The notes under the pieces: model-generated | The model's database searches: none | What the model saw: only the letters and a program-made list of their open reading frames with translations | Told to the model about the DNA's origin: nothing | IMG/VR virus record: IMGVR_UViG_3300037460_000163 | Span: 1-41,826 of that record | Length of the DNA stretch: 41,826 nucleotides | Source of the DNA: a virus | Direction: 5' to 3' (one strand) | Part shown: positions 24,601 to 31,958 of the stretch, in pieces | Layout of the letters: each line of letters begins with the position of its first letter | How positions within the stretch are numbered: position 1 is the first letter of the stretch | Position numbers and translations under genes: made by a program

Positions 24601-26180
24601 CGCTCTAAGGCATAGTAGATTTCAACACCAAATTCGTTGATCTTGTCTATAGCCAAATATAATGCATTTGTGACAGACTCGGCGATGTTTCCAGTCTTTT
24701 GGAACTCGACTATCTGATCTCCAAGGTTTGCTAGGAAATCGAGCATTCCACCACCGTCTACAGATATACCTTTAGTGAGTTCTAACAACGGAGTCACCAG
24801 GCCTAAAATAACATCTCTACCTATCGCGAAGATTGCAAACACACCGCTAAATATACGTTTAACTTTCTCTGCTGTTTTTTCGCTTATGGTTAGAGTTTGT
24901 GTGAATTTTTCAATCGCTATAGTGATGTTAGCTAACTTTAAGCCCAAATCTCCCGCGGGGAAAATATCACTCATTGCCTCCTTAATCGGTGCCGTAATAG
25001 CTTGTAACGCACTGAAAGAGTTCCACAAAATATCAATTGCTGCGGCTCTTCCACCTGCATCCTTCCAGTTTTGAAGGATCTCATTTCGTGCATCTGAGGA
25101 ATTTTGTATTATAGCGCCCATAACATCGCTGATTTCAGTGAAGAGCGATTTAGCTTCTTCAAAGTCACCAAATATGATCTGCCAGCTTTTAGTCCAACCA
25201 GAGGCCATCGCCTCATCTAATGTGTCCTTTAACTGGGTAAATGTCTTTACTTTAGTTGCGGCATCATTGGCCATTTCACCAAGTCTCAGAATAGCTACGA
25301 TTTGTTCTTCGTTATAGCCCAGGGATTCAAGCTGTGCACTTGTTAAATCGCCCGTGAATTTACTGAGCGTATCTAATAGAACTTCACTTGTCAACCAACC
25401 GGCGGCTAGTGTATTTCTGAAACTACCTTCACTCTCAATCATTTGATCGATTGAAACCCCGTGAAGCCTGGCGGTTTCTACAAGAGCGTCCTGGAATACT
25501 TGACCACCCATACCCGCATTAACTACCGAGTTCCAGTCCATAAGTTTTACGGTACCGGAGGATAATGCTTGAGATAATTGATACATCGCAGTAGCTGCTT
25601 GTTGAGAATTTGAACCAGAAACTGCGGCTAAGTTTGCAATACCTTTAATCGCAGAGACTGACGTATCCAAATCCACACCGGCAGCGGTAAACGTACCAAT
25701 ATTCTTCGTCATTTCGGTAAAGTTATAAATAGTTTTATCGGCATAGGTATTTAGTTCATCCAAAGCCTCGCCTACATCGCGAAGCGTTGTTCCCTTTGAT
25801 TCAGTGTTTGCAAGTACAGTTTGAATTGCGTTCATCTGGGTTTCGTACTCTGCAAAACCTTCTTTCAAAGGCTGAACCATTCCTTGAACTATTTTCTTAC
25901 CGTACTCAACCGCAGAATTTGCAAGATTCATTAAAACTGTCATACCGATAATACCTAACGCGGAAAATCTACTCGATACTGACTTTACACCATCAGCAAT
26001 GTTGCCTAATTTCACGTTCTTGCCAGCAGCATTCAGCGCGTTTATACCTTTCGCTGACTCGGTTAGATCTAAACTTTTCTTAAGGCCTTCAAGTGATTCC
26101 GTACTTGTCTTTACGCCCTTTTCAAACTGTTGGTTATTGAAGCCCATTTCAACGACTCGATTATCAACAGTGGAGCTCAT
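21678..26180 (-). CDS. Tape measure protein
   Basis: A 1500-aa protein, the longest in the window. The N-terminus (MGFNNQQFEKGVKTSTESLEGLKKSL) and the SALGIIGMTVLMNLANSAVEYGKKIV block, then GEALDELNTYADKTIYNFTEMTKNIGTFTAAGVDLD, are typical of siphovirus tape measures. Residues about 640-1180 contain many hydrophobic helices (Ala/Leu/Ile-rich) that may enter the host membrane. No muramidase or peptidase motif was noticed. By the usual 1.5 angstrom per residue rule the tail would be roughly 200-225 nm (inference). ATGA overlaps at both ends. Confidence 0.92.
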   Translation of the reverse strand: MSSTVDNRVVEMGFNNQQFEKGVKTSTESLEGLKKSLDLTESAKGINALNAAGKNVKLGNIADGVKSVSSRFSALGIIGMTVLMNLANSAVEYGKKIVQGMVQPLKEGFAEYETQMNAIQTVLANTESKGTTLRDVGEALDELNTYADKTIYNFTEMTKNIGTFTAAGVDLDTSVSAIKGIANLAAVSGSNSQQAATAMYQLSQALSSGTVKLMDWNSVVNAGMGGQVFQDALVETARLHGVSIDQMIESEGSFRNTLAAGWLTSEVLLDTLSKFTGDLTSAQLESLGYNEEQIVAILRLGEMANDAATKVKTFTQLKDTLDEAMASGWTKSWQIIFGDFEEAKSLFTEISDVMGAIIQNSSDARNEILQNWKDAGGRAAAIDILWNSFSALQAITAPIKEAMSDIFPAGDLGLKLANITIAIEKFTQTLTISEKTAEKVKRIFSGVFAIFAIGRDVILGLVTPLLELTKGISVDGGGMLDFLANLGDQIVEFQKTGNIAESVTNALYLAIDKINEFGVEIYYALERVKVIIQEIRTWFEGMFEKIDFGPATEFFDKVEFRFEPFTALAKATTGIIGLMLLAASKALPIIFKLAGAIAGFVRELTSRVYDAMTNVDFIKIFDIINTALLGGLLFAIQRFMSKGADALDGVGGMFEGIEDVLDGVRGSLQAWQMHLKAKALLLIAVAVGVLAVSLMLLSSIDSAKLTVALAITTALFVDLIAAMAAFGKLGGGGLAQGLGLVALSVSILILVAAMSRLADIDPAAMQRGLGAIYALTATMIIFSKLMSGISTSNIVKGALSLSIYAVALLLLAQSVKTLGALDQETLTQGLISVGALLAEIAIFMRLLGDGKTSMTAGLAMIGMAAAIMLMAVSVEKFGKMDTAVLQQGLITLGVVFAEIAAFTRLVGDGKRLIATAIGMTIISAAMYILVDIMTKIGKLSWEEIAKGLVGMGGALLIIAAAVRALPANMLLQSIALVAVAGALSILADVLAKLGEMDWLELGKGLLALAGSLLIITVALYAMSGTLAGSAALIIAAGALFILVNVLKTLGNMSLYEIGLALGALAAIFIVLGLAGLALTAVVPSLLGLGASMLMIGAGAALIGLGLFLFATGLALVAASGAAAAVAIVAMITTILSLLPIIIDTLINTLIIFAEGIIRATPVVAEAITGLLLAFLQIIIDMTPKLYEALDKLLTALEQLIEDHIPEFLRIIILLLVSLLEEIALNLPDFLQAGWDILIAFLEGIRDNIASVVVVVVEIVTEFLDAVGESLPDIIQSGWDLMLNFINGLTAGVEDNLEELLAAIGNLAAAIIDGLLRGIADGAGSVISALVQLAIDAWNAALAWLGVDSPAKKFIYIGEMIVLGLVKGIRMLEHKAPIAIKKVAKDTVSAMSKAVTAVTEGIEGEMDIDPTIRPVVDMTDVEKVATLLDDMLGDRSLGLASTVAGTKSSPDAVTVDKDGNPISGTSIAYTQYNYSPKALSRVEIYRQTQNQLRGAKGLLSS

Positions 26181-26554
26181 AAACTAGATACCTCCTTCCA
26201 GATTTCTTCTGCTATTCTATCAAATATAGGTTTCATGGCGGGGTTTACATAATCTATCGGCGGTACATATCCACCAGTACCCGTACCATGTCCGTACTGT
26301 ATAAGAATCGCAATGTGTGCACCTTGATTCTCATGTGAATTACTCCAAGTTATGGTGTATCCCCAATGAGATTTGGTTATGTTGTAGTCCCAAGAATTGG
26401 CCGTTAAACCACTTGCAACTGGTGTACCAGCGGCTAACGCAGCAACTCCTTCTGCCCCATATCGTTTCAGAAGTGAGTCTACCTTTAACTTTTGGGCTCG
26501 CGAAAGAAATCTCTCAGTTTTTTTAAAATCACCTTTGTGTTTAAATGTTATCAT
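26177..26554 (-). CDS. HK97 gp10-like tail/neck protein
   Basis: A 125-aa protein with the start MITFKHKGDFKKTERFL, then YGAEGVAALAAGTPVASGLTANSW and IAILIQYGHGTGTGGYVPPIDYVNPA, the signature of gp10-like proteins. These normally act at the neck or in tail completion. Here the gene sits between the chaperone-like genes and the tape measure instead of before the major tail protein. ATG 26554 was chosen; a start at 26596 would overlap the upstream gene by 38 nt. Confidence 0.72.
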   Translation of the reverse strand: MITFKHKGDFKKTERFLSRAQKLKVDSLLKRYGAEGVAALAAGTPVASGLTANSWDYNITKSHWGYTITWSNSHENQGAHIAILIQYGHGTGTGGYVPPIDYVNPAMKPIFDRIAEEIWKEVSSL

Positions 26555-26558
26555 AAGA

Positions 26559-27104
26559 TCATCCCGCGCTATTAAAGCGCTCTCGTCGTGCAGCATTAAG
26601 GGCTCTATTTCGTGAATGAACCTGACCCCTCGACATCTTTTTCTTGGGTTGATTCTTTATGTTACATACATTGATTAAAGTTAATAATCGGTTAAGATGC
26701 CACTTCTGGCATTCCATCGGTACTTGCAAAGCTACCATCCAGTAATAGATGATCTCTGCAGTGATTACCTCTCGATTAATCGTACTTTTTTCTTCTTGTT
26801 CGGTAAATGAAGTAGCCGTCATAGGGTTTTCTATGTACGCGCTTACTTCGTTGATAACTGCGTTGGAAATTGACTTGTAAAAGTCATCATCAACATGCTG
26901 GGTTATCGTCATACATTTAATGTACTCAATAGTTTCCGGCCGCGTCTTATCTTCTTTCGTTAGGAAAGGTTTATGAAACTTACTTTCCCACTTCGATAAG
27001 GAAACCAAGGAATGTTCTAGACGAAGCTCCCGGCCTTTTACGTTGACAAACTCTTCAGTAGCTTCGTTGTACAACTCTTGATCGGGAATCGTAATTGTCA
27101 ACAT
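26559..27104 (-). CDS. Tail assembly chaperone-like protein, downstream partner (181 aa)
   Basis: Contains LEHSLVSLSKWESKFHKPFL, a Met-Thr pair before a helical stretch (IKCMTITQHVDDDFYKSI), YIENPMTATSF, ITAEIIYYWMVAL and WHLNRLLTLINVCNIKN. I recognise this pattern from siphoviruses, where it lies between the major tail gene and the tape measure in the position of gpT. It reads in the same frame as the preceding 122-aa gene, separated by an amber codon and 27 nt, but has its own GGAAGGAG. Confidence 0.75.
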   Translation of the reverse strand: MLTITIPDQELYNEATEEFVNVKGRELRLEHSLVSLSKWESKFHKPFLTKEDKTRPETIEYIKCMTITQHVDDDFYKSISNAVINEVSAYIENPMTATSFTEQEEKSTINREVITAEIIYYWMVALQVPMECQKWHLNRLLTLINVCNIKNQPKKKMSRGQVHSRNRALNAARRERFNSAG

Positions 27105-27131
27105 TCCTGGTCTCCTTCCATTTTGAAGTTT

Positions 27132-27500
27132 CTATTCCACTTCCATTGTTGGAACAATACCGTTAAAGAAAACAGCTGCAGCATCAGCATCAGTGGCAAG
27201 CTCCATAAACAGTTCTTCAAAAGCTCTTGTCTCAGAGAATGCTTTGCTGAGTTCTTCACTTTTAATAAACCTCCGACCATCAGGGGATTTCTCACCATAG
27301 GCCTTGAGGACGACCTCTTTAAAGATAGAGATCAATTCAGGCTCACTCTGAGCCTCTACAACTTTCTCGACCCAGTTAACCCATCCACCAGAAACAGACA
27401 TCTCCATCTCAGCAACCTCTACTTTAGAGAGATTGAAATAGAAAGTCTCTTCTCGTTCGGCATCATTGTAATCGACGTACTTAATAACTTTTTTTAACAT
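27132..27500 (-). CDS. Tail assembly chaperone-like protein, upstream partner (122 aa)
   Basis: The segment FYFNLSKVEVAEMEMSVSGG, then AYGEKSPDGRRFIKSEELSKAFSET and FEELFMELATDADAAAVFFN, matches the gpG-position protein of many siphoviruses. It likely coats the tape measure before tube assembly. It ends with TAG and is followed in frame by the 181-aa gene. No clear slippery heptamer was found at its end. Confidence 0.75.
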   Translation of the reverse strand: MLKKVIKYVDYNDAEREETFYFNLSKVEVAEMEMSVSGGWVNWVEKVVEAQSEPELISIFKEVVLKAYGEKSPDGRRFIKSEELSKAFSETRAFEELFMELATDADAAAVFFNGIVPTMEVE

Positions 27501-27532
27501 AGGGGACTCCTTTCAAGGTTTTTAATTAAATA

Positions 27533-27603
27533 GGGCCCCGGGGATTGCTTACCCAGAGATTGCTTAGGATTGCTTGCCCGGGGATTGCTTGCCCGGGGGC
27601 CCA
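27533..27603 (-). repeat. GC-rich hairpin with four GATTGCTT repeats; likely terminator
   Basis: The gap after the major tail gene contains GC-rich arms (GGGCCCCGGGG at 27533-27543 and its near complement at 27592-27602) enclosing four copies of GATTGCTT (27543-27550, 27558-27565, 27568-27575, 27583-27590), mostly spaced by CCCGGG-type linkers. On the minus strand the stem is followed by an A/T-rich stretch (TATTTAATT), so it could terminate or dampen transcription after the highly expressed major tail gene. The repeated, GC-rich composition stands out from the phage DNA around it. Confidence 0.6.
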
Positions 27604-27634
27604 TGAGGAGGTAGAAACGCCTAGTAGTTAATTG

Positions 27635-28291
27635 TTAGGGCGTCATTGCCGCGATTACTGCATCGGGCAGGGGCAGATTGGGGTCTCCGGCATCTCCAAA
27701 CAGGAGCAGCTCGAGAGCGGTCAATTCTGTCCCACCGGCGGTCCGGCTGTCGATGATAATCTGGGCAGTAGGTGTATACCCGGTTACAATTGGAGGAGTT
27801 GTGGAGATCTCCCAACTGAAAGTAATTGCTTCGGGTGAATCGTTAACTGATTGGAATGCCTTCTCAGAAGGTGAAGCCAAACAGCCATAAATCAAGTGCA
27901 ATTTGTAGCCATGCTCTTGACCATCCACATCATTGCCGACTTTCGTCTTGAACGCAAGTCCGAAGGCTGTTCGAGCCTGTTGTCCAAGATAAGTTCCAAC
28001 TGCGGCACCAGCTTCAACTGAACCATCGCAAAGACCGAACTCGTCGGGATAAGTGTAAGCTTCGATCGTGCAACCAAACTCTTCAGCTGAAATCAGAGTA
28101 AGGTACTTAATGTTATCGGCATACAGAGCAGTTGGCTCTGCACCCGAAGGACTTTCGGTAACGCTTACCAAACCGTTCCAGGCAACACCCAAAGGGTATG
28201 CGCCTGCGCCATCGATAGGATAAAGAACGCCCATCTCGATACCAGTTTCGTAGAAACGTTTACCAGCATCGTCCCATACTAAAGCAGTCAT
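27635..28291 (-). CDS. Major tail protein
   Basis: A 218-aa protein: GVLYPIDGAGAYPLGVAWNG, GAEPTALYADNIKYLTLISAEEFG, EAYTYPDEFGLCDGS, GQQARTAFGLAFKT, GND and HLIYGCLASPSEKAF...NDSPEAITFSWE. These blocks match the major tail tube family of many Gram-positive-type siphoviruses. It forms the tail tube hexamer stack. No Ig-like extension is attached. It is followed by a GC-rich terminator-like repeat, in keeping with high expression. Confidence 0.88.
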   Translation of the reverse strand: MTALVWDDAGKRFYETGIEMGVLYPIDGAGAYPLGVAWNGLVSVTESPSGAEPTALYADNIKYLTLISAEEFGCTIEAYTYPDEFGLCDGSVEAGAAVGTYLGQQARTAFGLAFKTKVGNDVDGQEHGYKLHLIYGCLASPSEKAFQSVNDSPEAITFSWEISTTPPIVTGYTPTAQIIIDSRTAGGTELTALELLLFGDAGDPNLPLPDAVIAAMTP

Positions 28292-28307
28292 GATTTATTT
28301 CTCCTTG

Positions 28308-28607
28308 TTAGAAGTTAATTGAAAAAGCGTAGTGATTTAGATTGTCTGCCGTGTAAAATCGATCAAACGCCACACCAGGCAATACTGCCAATTGATCAGG
28401 AATAGAAGTCTCAGGATCGGGATCGATAACTGTGATCTTGTATTCCTTATTTAAACTATAAGGAGCATTGTTGGCAAAGCGTGTGTCGATATCATCAAGC
28501 TGATAGACAATACAAGGATACGTCATATCAACGGTAGGAGGAGGTTGAAAATAGGCGACAACACCCAAACCCGTTAACAATGTGTGAAGTTCAAGTCTGC
28601 TACCCAT
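28308..28607 (-). CDS. Tail completion/terminator protein
   Basis: A 99-aa protein with the start LELHTLLTGLGVVAYFQPPPTVDMTYPCIVYQ and KEYKITVIDPDPETSIPDQL. This is typical of small tail terminator (gpU/gp11-like) proteins, in which YPCIVY and a TVIDxDP strand are conserved. It lies between the head-closure and major tail genes, the expected place. It overlaps the upstream gene by 8 nt. Confidence 0.75.
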   Translation of the reverse strand: MGSRLELHTLLTGLGVVAYFQPPPTVDMTYPCIVYQLDDIDTRFANNAPYSLNKEYKITVIDPDPETSIPDQLAVLPGVAFDRFYTADNLNHYAFSINF

Positions 28608-28914
28608 TATACTCCCCCTTAACCGTTAAGATAAGACGTGGCCTTTTGATTTCCACACCAGTAACTTTCCAAGCAACATTCATCCAACGGATAAAGCGTA
28701 TTGTAGAATAATTCTCATACGCGTATGCGTCTGATACGATGCTAAATCGGTTATTGATAGTGAAATCATCATTGAGATGTTCGCTGTCTTGCCATGCCTG
28801 GGTGTTCCGGAGAATATCACCTTTGTAGGGTCTCTCCAGAACACTCGGGACATGAACACCTGGCGAAGTTTCAATGACGTCTATAAAACCGACTGTTCCT
28901 GAAAACTTTGCCAT
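28600..28914 (-). CDS. Head-closure (stopper) protein
   Basis: A 104-aa beta-rich protein: FSGTVGFIDVIETSPGVHVPSVLERPYKGDIL, NDDFTINNRFSIVSDAYAYENYSTIRFIRW, VAWKVTGVEIKRPRLILTVKG. This fits the small head-closure/connector proteins found between capsid and tail completion genes. It likely plugs the connector and docks the tail. Start has AGGGAG upstream. Confidence 0.72.
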   Translation of the reverse strand: MAKFSGTVGFIDVIETSPGVHVPSVLERPYKGDILRNTQAWQDSEHLNDDFTINNRFSIVSDAYAYENYSTIRFIRWMNVAWKVTGVEIKRPRLILTVKGEYNG

Positions 28915-28930
28915 ATCGTTAACTCCCTAA

Positions 28931-30691
28931 TTAGGAGGTGAGTTGCTCAAGGATGCAAGCACTCTTCGGAACTGTTAAGCAACCGGAGATGCGAGTCTCG
29001 ATGAGATACTTCTGCTGGTTGTAGTCGATGTCGAAGTCGTCGAACATGTTGATTTCTCCGCCCTTGTCTGCACCAATGGTGTAGTCGGACAGGTTGACAA
29101 CGATCGCGCGCAACGCGTACTCGGTTGCGTCAGGAGTGTGGACTAAACCTTCCATTGCTGGAACTTCCACAATTGAAGAAACGCGCAACTCAGAGGCCAA
29201 TTCAGCTTCTGAACGGTACAAACGACGGCCATCAAGATCCCTTATCAGGAGCATGGCGGTCAGCAAGCTGGGTGCCATGAAGCAGGTGGGTGAACCAGAA
29301 CCACGATACTCAACGCGCATTTCAATCATGTCGTCGATCAGATCGGTGGTGCCATCAGCAAACGCTGCGACTTCCTGGTGGGTGTAGATAACCGTGTCTT
29401 CTGTCCAAATTGGACGAACGTTGGTTTCATTGATTTTGTCGTCGGAGGCGCCTGAGCGACCATCGCCAACAAGAACTGCACGAGCAATTTCCTCGTCCAG
29501 CATAACACGCATTTCGCGCTTCAGCCAAGCAACCACGTTGAAATCGGTAATGTCGATAATGTCATCACGATCCAACTTCTGTTTCTTGTAAATGGTCGTT
29601 GGGGTTGTGGTCCGGCGAAGAATCGGGAATACTTCCTCGATCTTCAAGTTACCGGTTGTATAGCCCAGGGCACGTGCTTCGTCTGCAGTAATATCAGCAT
29701 GCATTGATTTGATGCGGGAGAATGGTGAATGGCGAGTGCCCTTCAACACCGTTGTTACCCATCCCATCTGACGTGCGATCCAAGTGGGTTCTTTCGTCAC
29801 GTTGCGAGCATCGGGAAACAAATAATCGATATTGTCGATGCCGTAGGTCCCAGCATGCACCAGTTCCTGGACTTCTTCATCCAAAGTGGCGATATGGGCA
29901 TCAAAGCCTTCACGCAGGGAACCGAGACGTTGCCCTTCACTCAGAATCGCTTTGAAATCGGCGTGAGTCAGAACTGGAGCCTCACCACCTTCGTTGCGTC
30001 CATCAAACACGTTTTTTTTCATTAGGTTTTTTGAATCTCCTTCATTCGGATTGTTTTCTCCGGCGGTGTGTTCAATCTCGCCGCTTTCTAAAAGTTGGCC
30101 GATGATAGCATAGACAGCGTTCGTCTGTTTAGCATCGAGGGTTTTGAAGACGTCGCCGATTGTTTCTTCATCTTCATCAGCGTGTTCAAATTCTTCTTCG
30201 GCTGGTTCTTCTTCCAATGAACCGTGAATGAGCTCTAAACCTGTATAGATGATTGCCTCATCAAGAAGGTCTTCGAGATCCCCATCAGCATGCTGTATCG
30301 CTACAAAATCAATTTTTGCACCGGGGTTAGCGCCAGATAAAACTAGGCTAACTTCGCGGATTGTGCCATGAAGCACGTTCTTGGCCTTCTCGACTAATTG
30401 ATTTGCAAATATAGATAAGGACTTAATGTCCTTATGCATGATGAGTTCTTTGGCTTTTACTGCTTCTTCGGAATCATTCAAATATGCATAAACGTAAACG
30501 CCTTCTTCACGATTTTCCAGTTCGGTGTGACCGAGTACATTGGCGGGCTCGCTATGCAGATGCTGCCACACCAAAGGGACAGTCATACCGTCCTGATGTT
30601 TAAATGCATCGCGTTGGATTATACGTCCATCCGAGCATTTAAGATCGTTCTTAGTGGCCCAGCCACTAAAGTTGTAATTGGGACTTGGCAT
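28931..30691 (-). CDS. Fused prohead protease and HK97-type major capsid protein
   Basis: A 586-aa fusion. Residues 1-140 are an S78-type prohead protease: VPLVWQHLHSEPANVLGHTEL carries the catalytic His, and IKSLSIFANQ supplies the Ser. About 140-225 is an acidic helical region resembling a delta/scaffold domain. From about residue 225 the major capsid protein begins (MKKNVFDGR...), with TWIARQMGWVT, FSRIKSMHADITADEARALGY, DITDFNVVAWLKREMRVMLDEEIARAVLVGDGR and a C-terminal TRISGCLTVPKSACIL. Self-cleavage between parts during head maturation is expected. An in-frame ATG at 30022 with AAGGAG 14 nt upstream could also produce the capsid part alone. Confidence 0.9.
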   Translation of the reverse strand: MPSPNYNFSGWATKNDLKCSDGRIIQRDAFKHQDGMTVPLVWQHLHSEPANVLGHTELENREEGVYVYAYLNDSEEAVKAKELIMHKDIKSLSIFANQLVEKAKNVLHGTIREVSLVLSGANPGAKIDFVAIQHADGDLEDLLDEAIIYTGLELIHGSLEEEPAEEEFEHADEDEETIGDVFKTLDAKQTNAVYAIIGQLLESGEIEHTAGENNPNEGDSKNLMKKNVFDGRNEGGEAPVLTHADFKAILSEGQRLGSLREGFDAHIATLDEEVQELVHAGTYGIDNIDYLFPDARNVTKEPTWIARQMGWVTTVLKGTRHSPFSRIKSMHADITADEARALGYTTGNLKIEEVFPILRRTTTPTTIYKKQKLDRDDIIDITDFNVVAWLKREMRVMLDEEIARAVLVGDGRSGASDDKINETNVRPIWTEDTVIYTHQEVAAFADGTTDLIDDMIEMRVEYRGSGSPTCFMAPSLLTAMLLIRDLDGRRLYRSEAELASELRVSSIVEVPAMEGLVHTPDATEYALRAIVVNLSDYTIGADKGGEINMFDDFDIDYNQQKYLIETRISGCLTVPKSACILEQLTS

Positions 30692-31926
30692 TATTCAGTA
30701 CTCCCTTCGTCATTAGGTTTGGTTGTATCTTCCTCTTCTTCCGCTGCTACGTTCAAATTCTTATTCCGTAACTCGTCTGCCGCAGGATCTTCACTGGGCT
30801 TCATACCGAGTACAGCACGAAATTCATTACTGGAAACGATTTCATTTCTAGTAAACTTATCAGCCATCTCGGCTAATATAGAAGCGGGTACAAGTTTGAA
30901 CGGATCTCGAAGAGCCATGATTTTCTGCCCTTGAGTCCGCGCAGTTTTCGTAAGGAACACACGTGACATAGCATCAGTAATAGCTCCGAGAAACGGCTCG
31001 ATAGTCCTATTCCAATAGTTTATCATAGCTGCTTCATCCGCCGTACCATCGAAAATTTCCTTCGTCAACCCTAACTGGCTCCAAAGCATACTCGTTAGAT
31101 ATTCGATTTGGCTCATTAAATTATTCTCGGCAGGTCTGTTTAGTTGTGTAATCTTTTCAGTTGCATCAACATAACCAATACCATACTGAGAATCCTTTAA
31201 TTGCTCTTCGATCATTTGGCGGCGATTTTCGGCCTGCTGCATTCGTTTTTCTGTCTTGAGAACATAGGGCAACTGGATAAGTAAATCTAACTTACCAGAA
31301 CCACTTTGTTTATCAATAACGTCGATTAGATTAATCTTTTCAATTAAACGACGCAATGTCGAATTTGGTTCATTCATCACGGAATATAACGGATTCTCCA
31401 CAATAGCGACCATAGTTTTTGACAAAGTTAATTGCTCATATAACCCGGTTACTTGATTGTACAGATCTACCCGAATATGTTCCGGATACCATTGAAGAAT
31501 TCTCGCGGTTCTCATTGTAACTACATCATAAGAACTAGAGACGGCGGGGTCGACAGTAGTGTCGACAGGCACAATAGCTACCACTCCTTCATCACACATT
31601 GACATCACTACGTCTTGAATAAAAGCACGTCCGCTTTGATCTATGTTAGCTTCAACAGTTAAACACTCGTTTAAACTCGAGGATATAACGTCGAGGTATT
31701 TGCCATTCTCATCGGTTCGGACGTGCTGTAGACCGACTGCGGCCGTATCAATTCCAATTCTGTTATAAACCGATGCTATTGTTGAACGTTCCGTGTTAGA
31801 GAACATTGCTAGCCTATCAGGTCTATATCCAGAACCAGAACCGATATCGAAAGGATCATAGGGTTGATCCCCGAACCTGAAAATATTCCAGGCCCGTCTG
31901 ATTCTAGTAAGAATTGTGTCAGGCAC
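30691..31926 (-). CDS. Portal protein
   Basis: A 411-aa protein with N-terminal FRFGDQPYDPFDIGSGSGYRPDRLAMFSNTERSTIASVYNRIGIDTA, EVVxVP-type strands (VVAIVPVDTT), ENPLYSVMNEPNSTLRRL in the clip/stem area and SQIEYLTSMLWSQLGLTKEIFDGTADEAAMINYWNRTI near 270-310. This is the siphovirus portal family. It forms the dodecameric entry ring. The start is GTG at 31926, following AAGGAGG. The C-terminus is acidic. Directly precedes the protease-capsid fusion. Confidence 0.88.
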   Translation of the reverse strand: MPDTILTRIRRAWNIFRFGDQPYDPFDIGSGSGYRPDRLAMFSNTERSTIASVYNRIGIDTAAVGLQHVRTDENGKYLDVISSSLNECLTVEANIDQSGRAFIQDVVMSMCDEGVVAIVPVDTTVDPAVSSSYDVVTMRTARILQWYPEHIRVDLYNQVTGLYEQLTLSKTMVAIVENPLYSVMNEPNSTLRRLIEKINLIDVIDKQSGSGKLDLLIQLPYVLKTEKRMQQAENRRQMIEEQLKDSQYGIGYVDATEKITQLNRPAENNLMSQIEYLTSMLWSQLGLTKEIFDGTADEAAMINYWNRTIEPFLGAITDAMSRVFLTKTARTQGQKIMALRDPFKLVPASILAEMADKFTRNEIVSSNEFRAVLGMKPSEDPAADELRNKNLNVAAEEEEDTTKPNDEGSTE

Positions 31927-31958
31927 TAATCATACCTCCTTTTTCGATAGATTCGATG

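Noticed and set aside
27132-27180. Programmed -1 frameshift between the chaperone genes
   Set aside because: The two genes are already in the same frame and no slippery heptamer was found before the stop.
27533-27603. CRISPR array
   Set aside because: The repeated unit is only 8 nt with 2-8 nt spacers, far too short for a CRISPR array.
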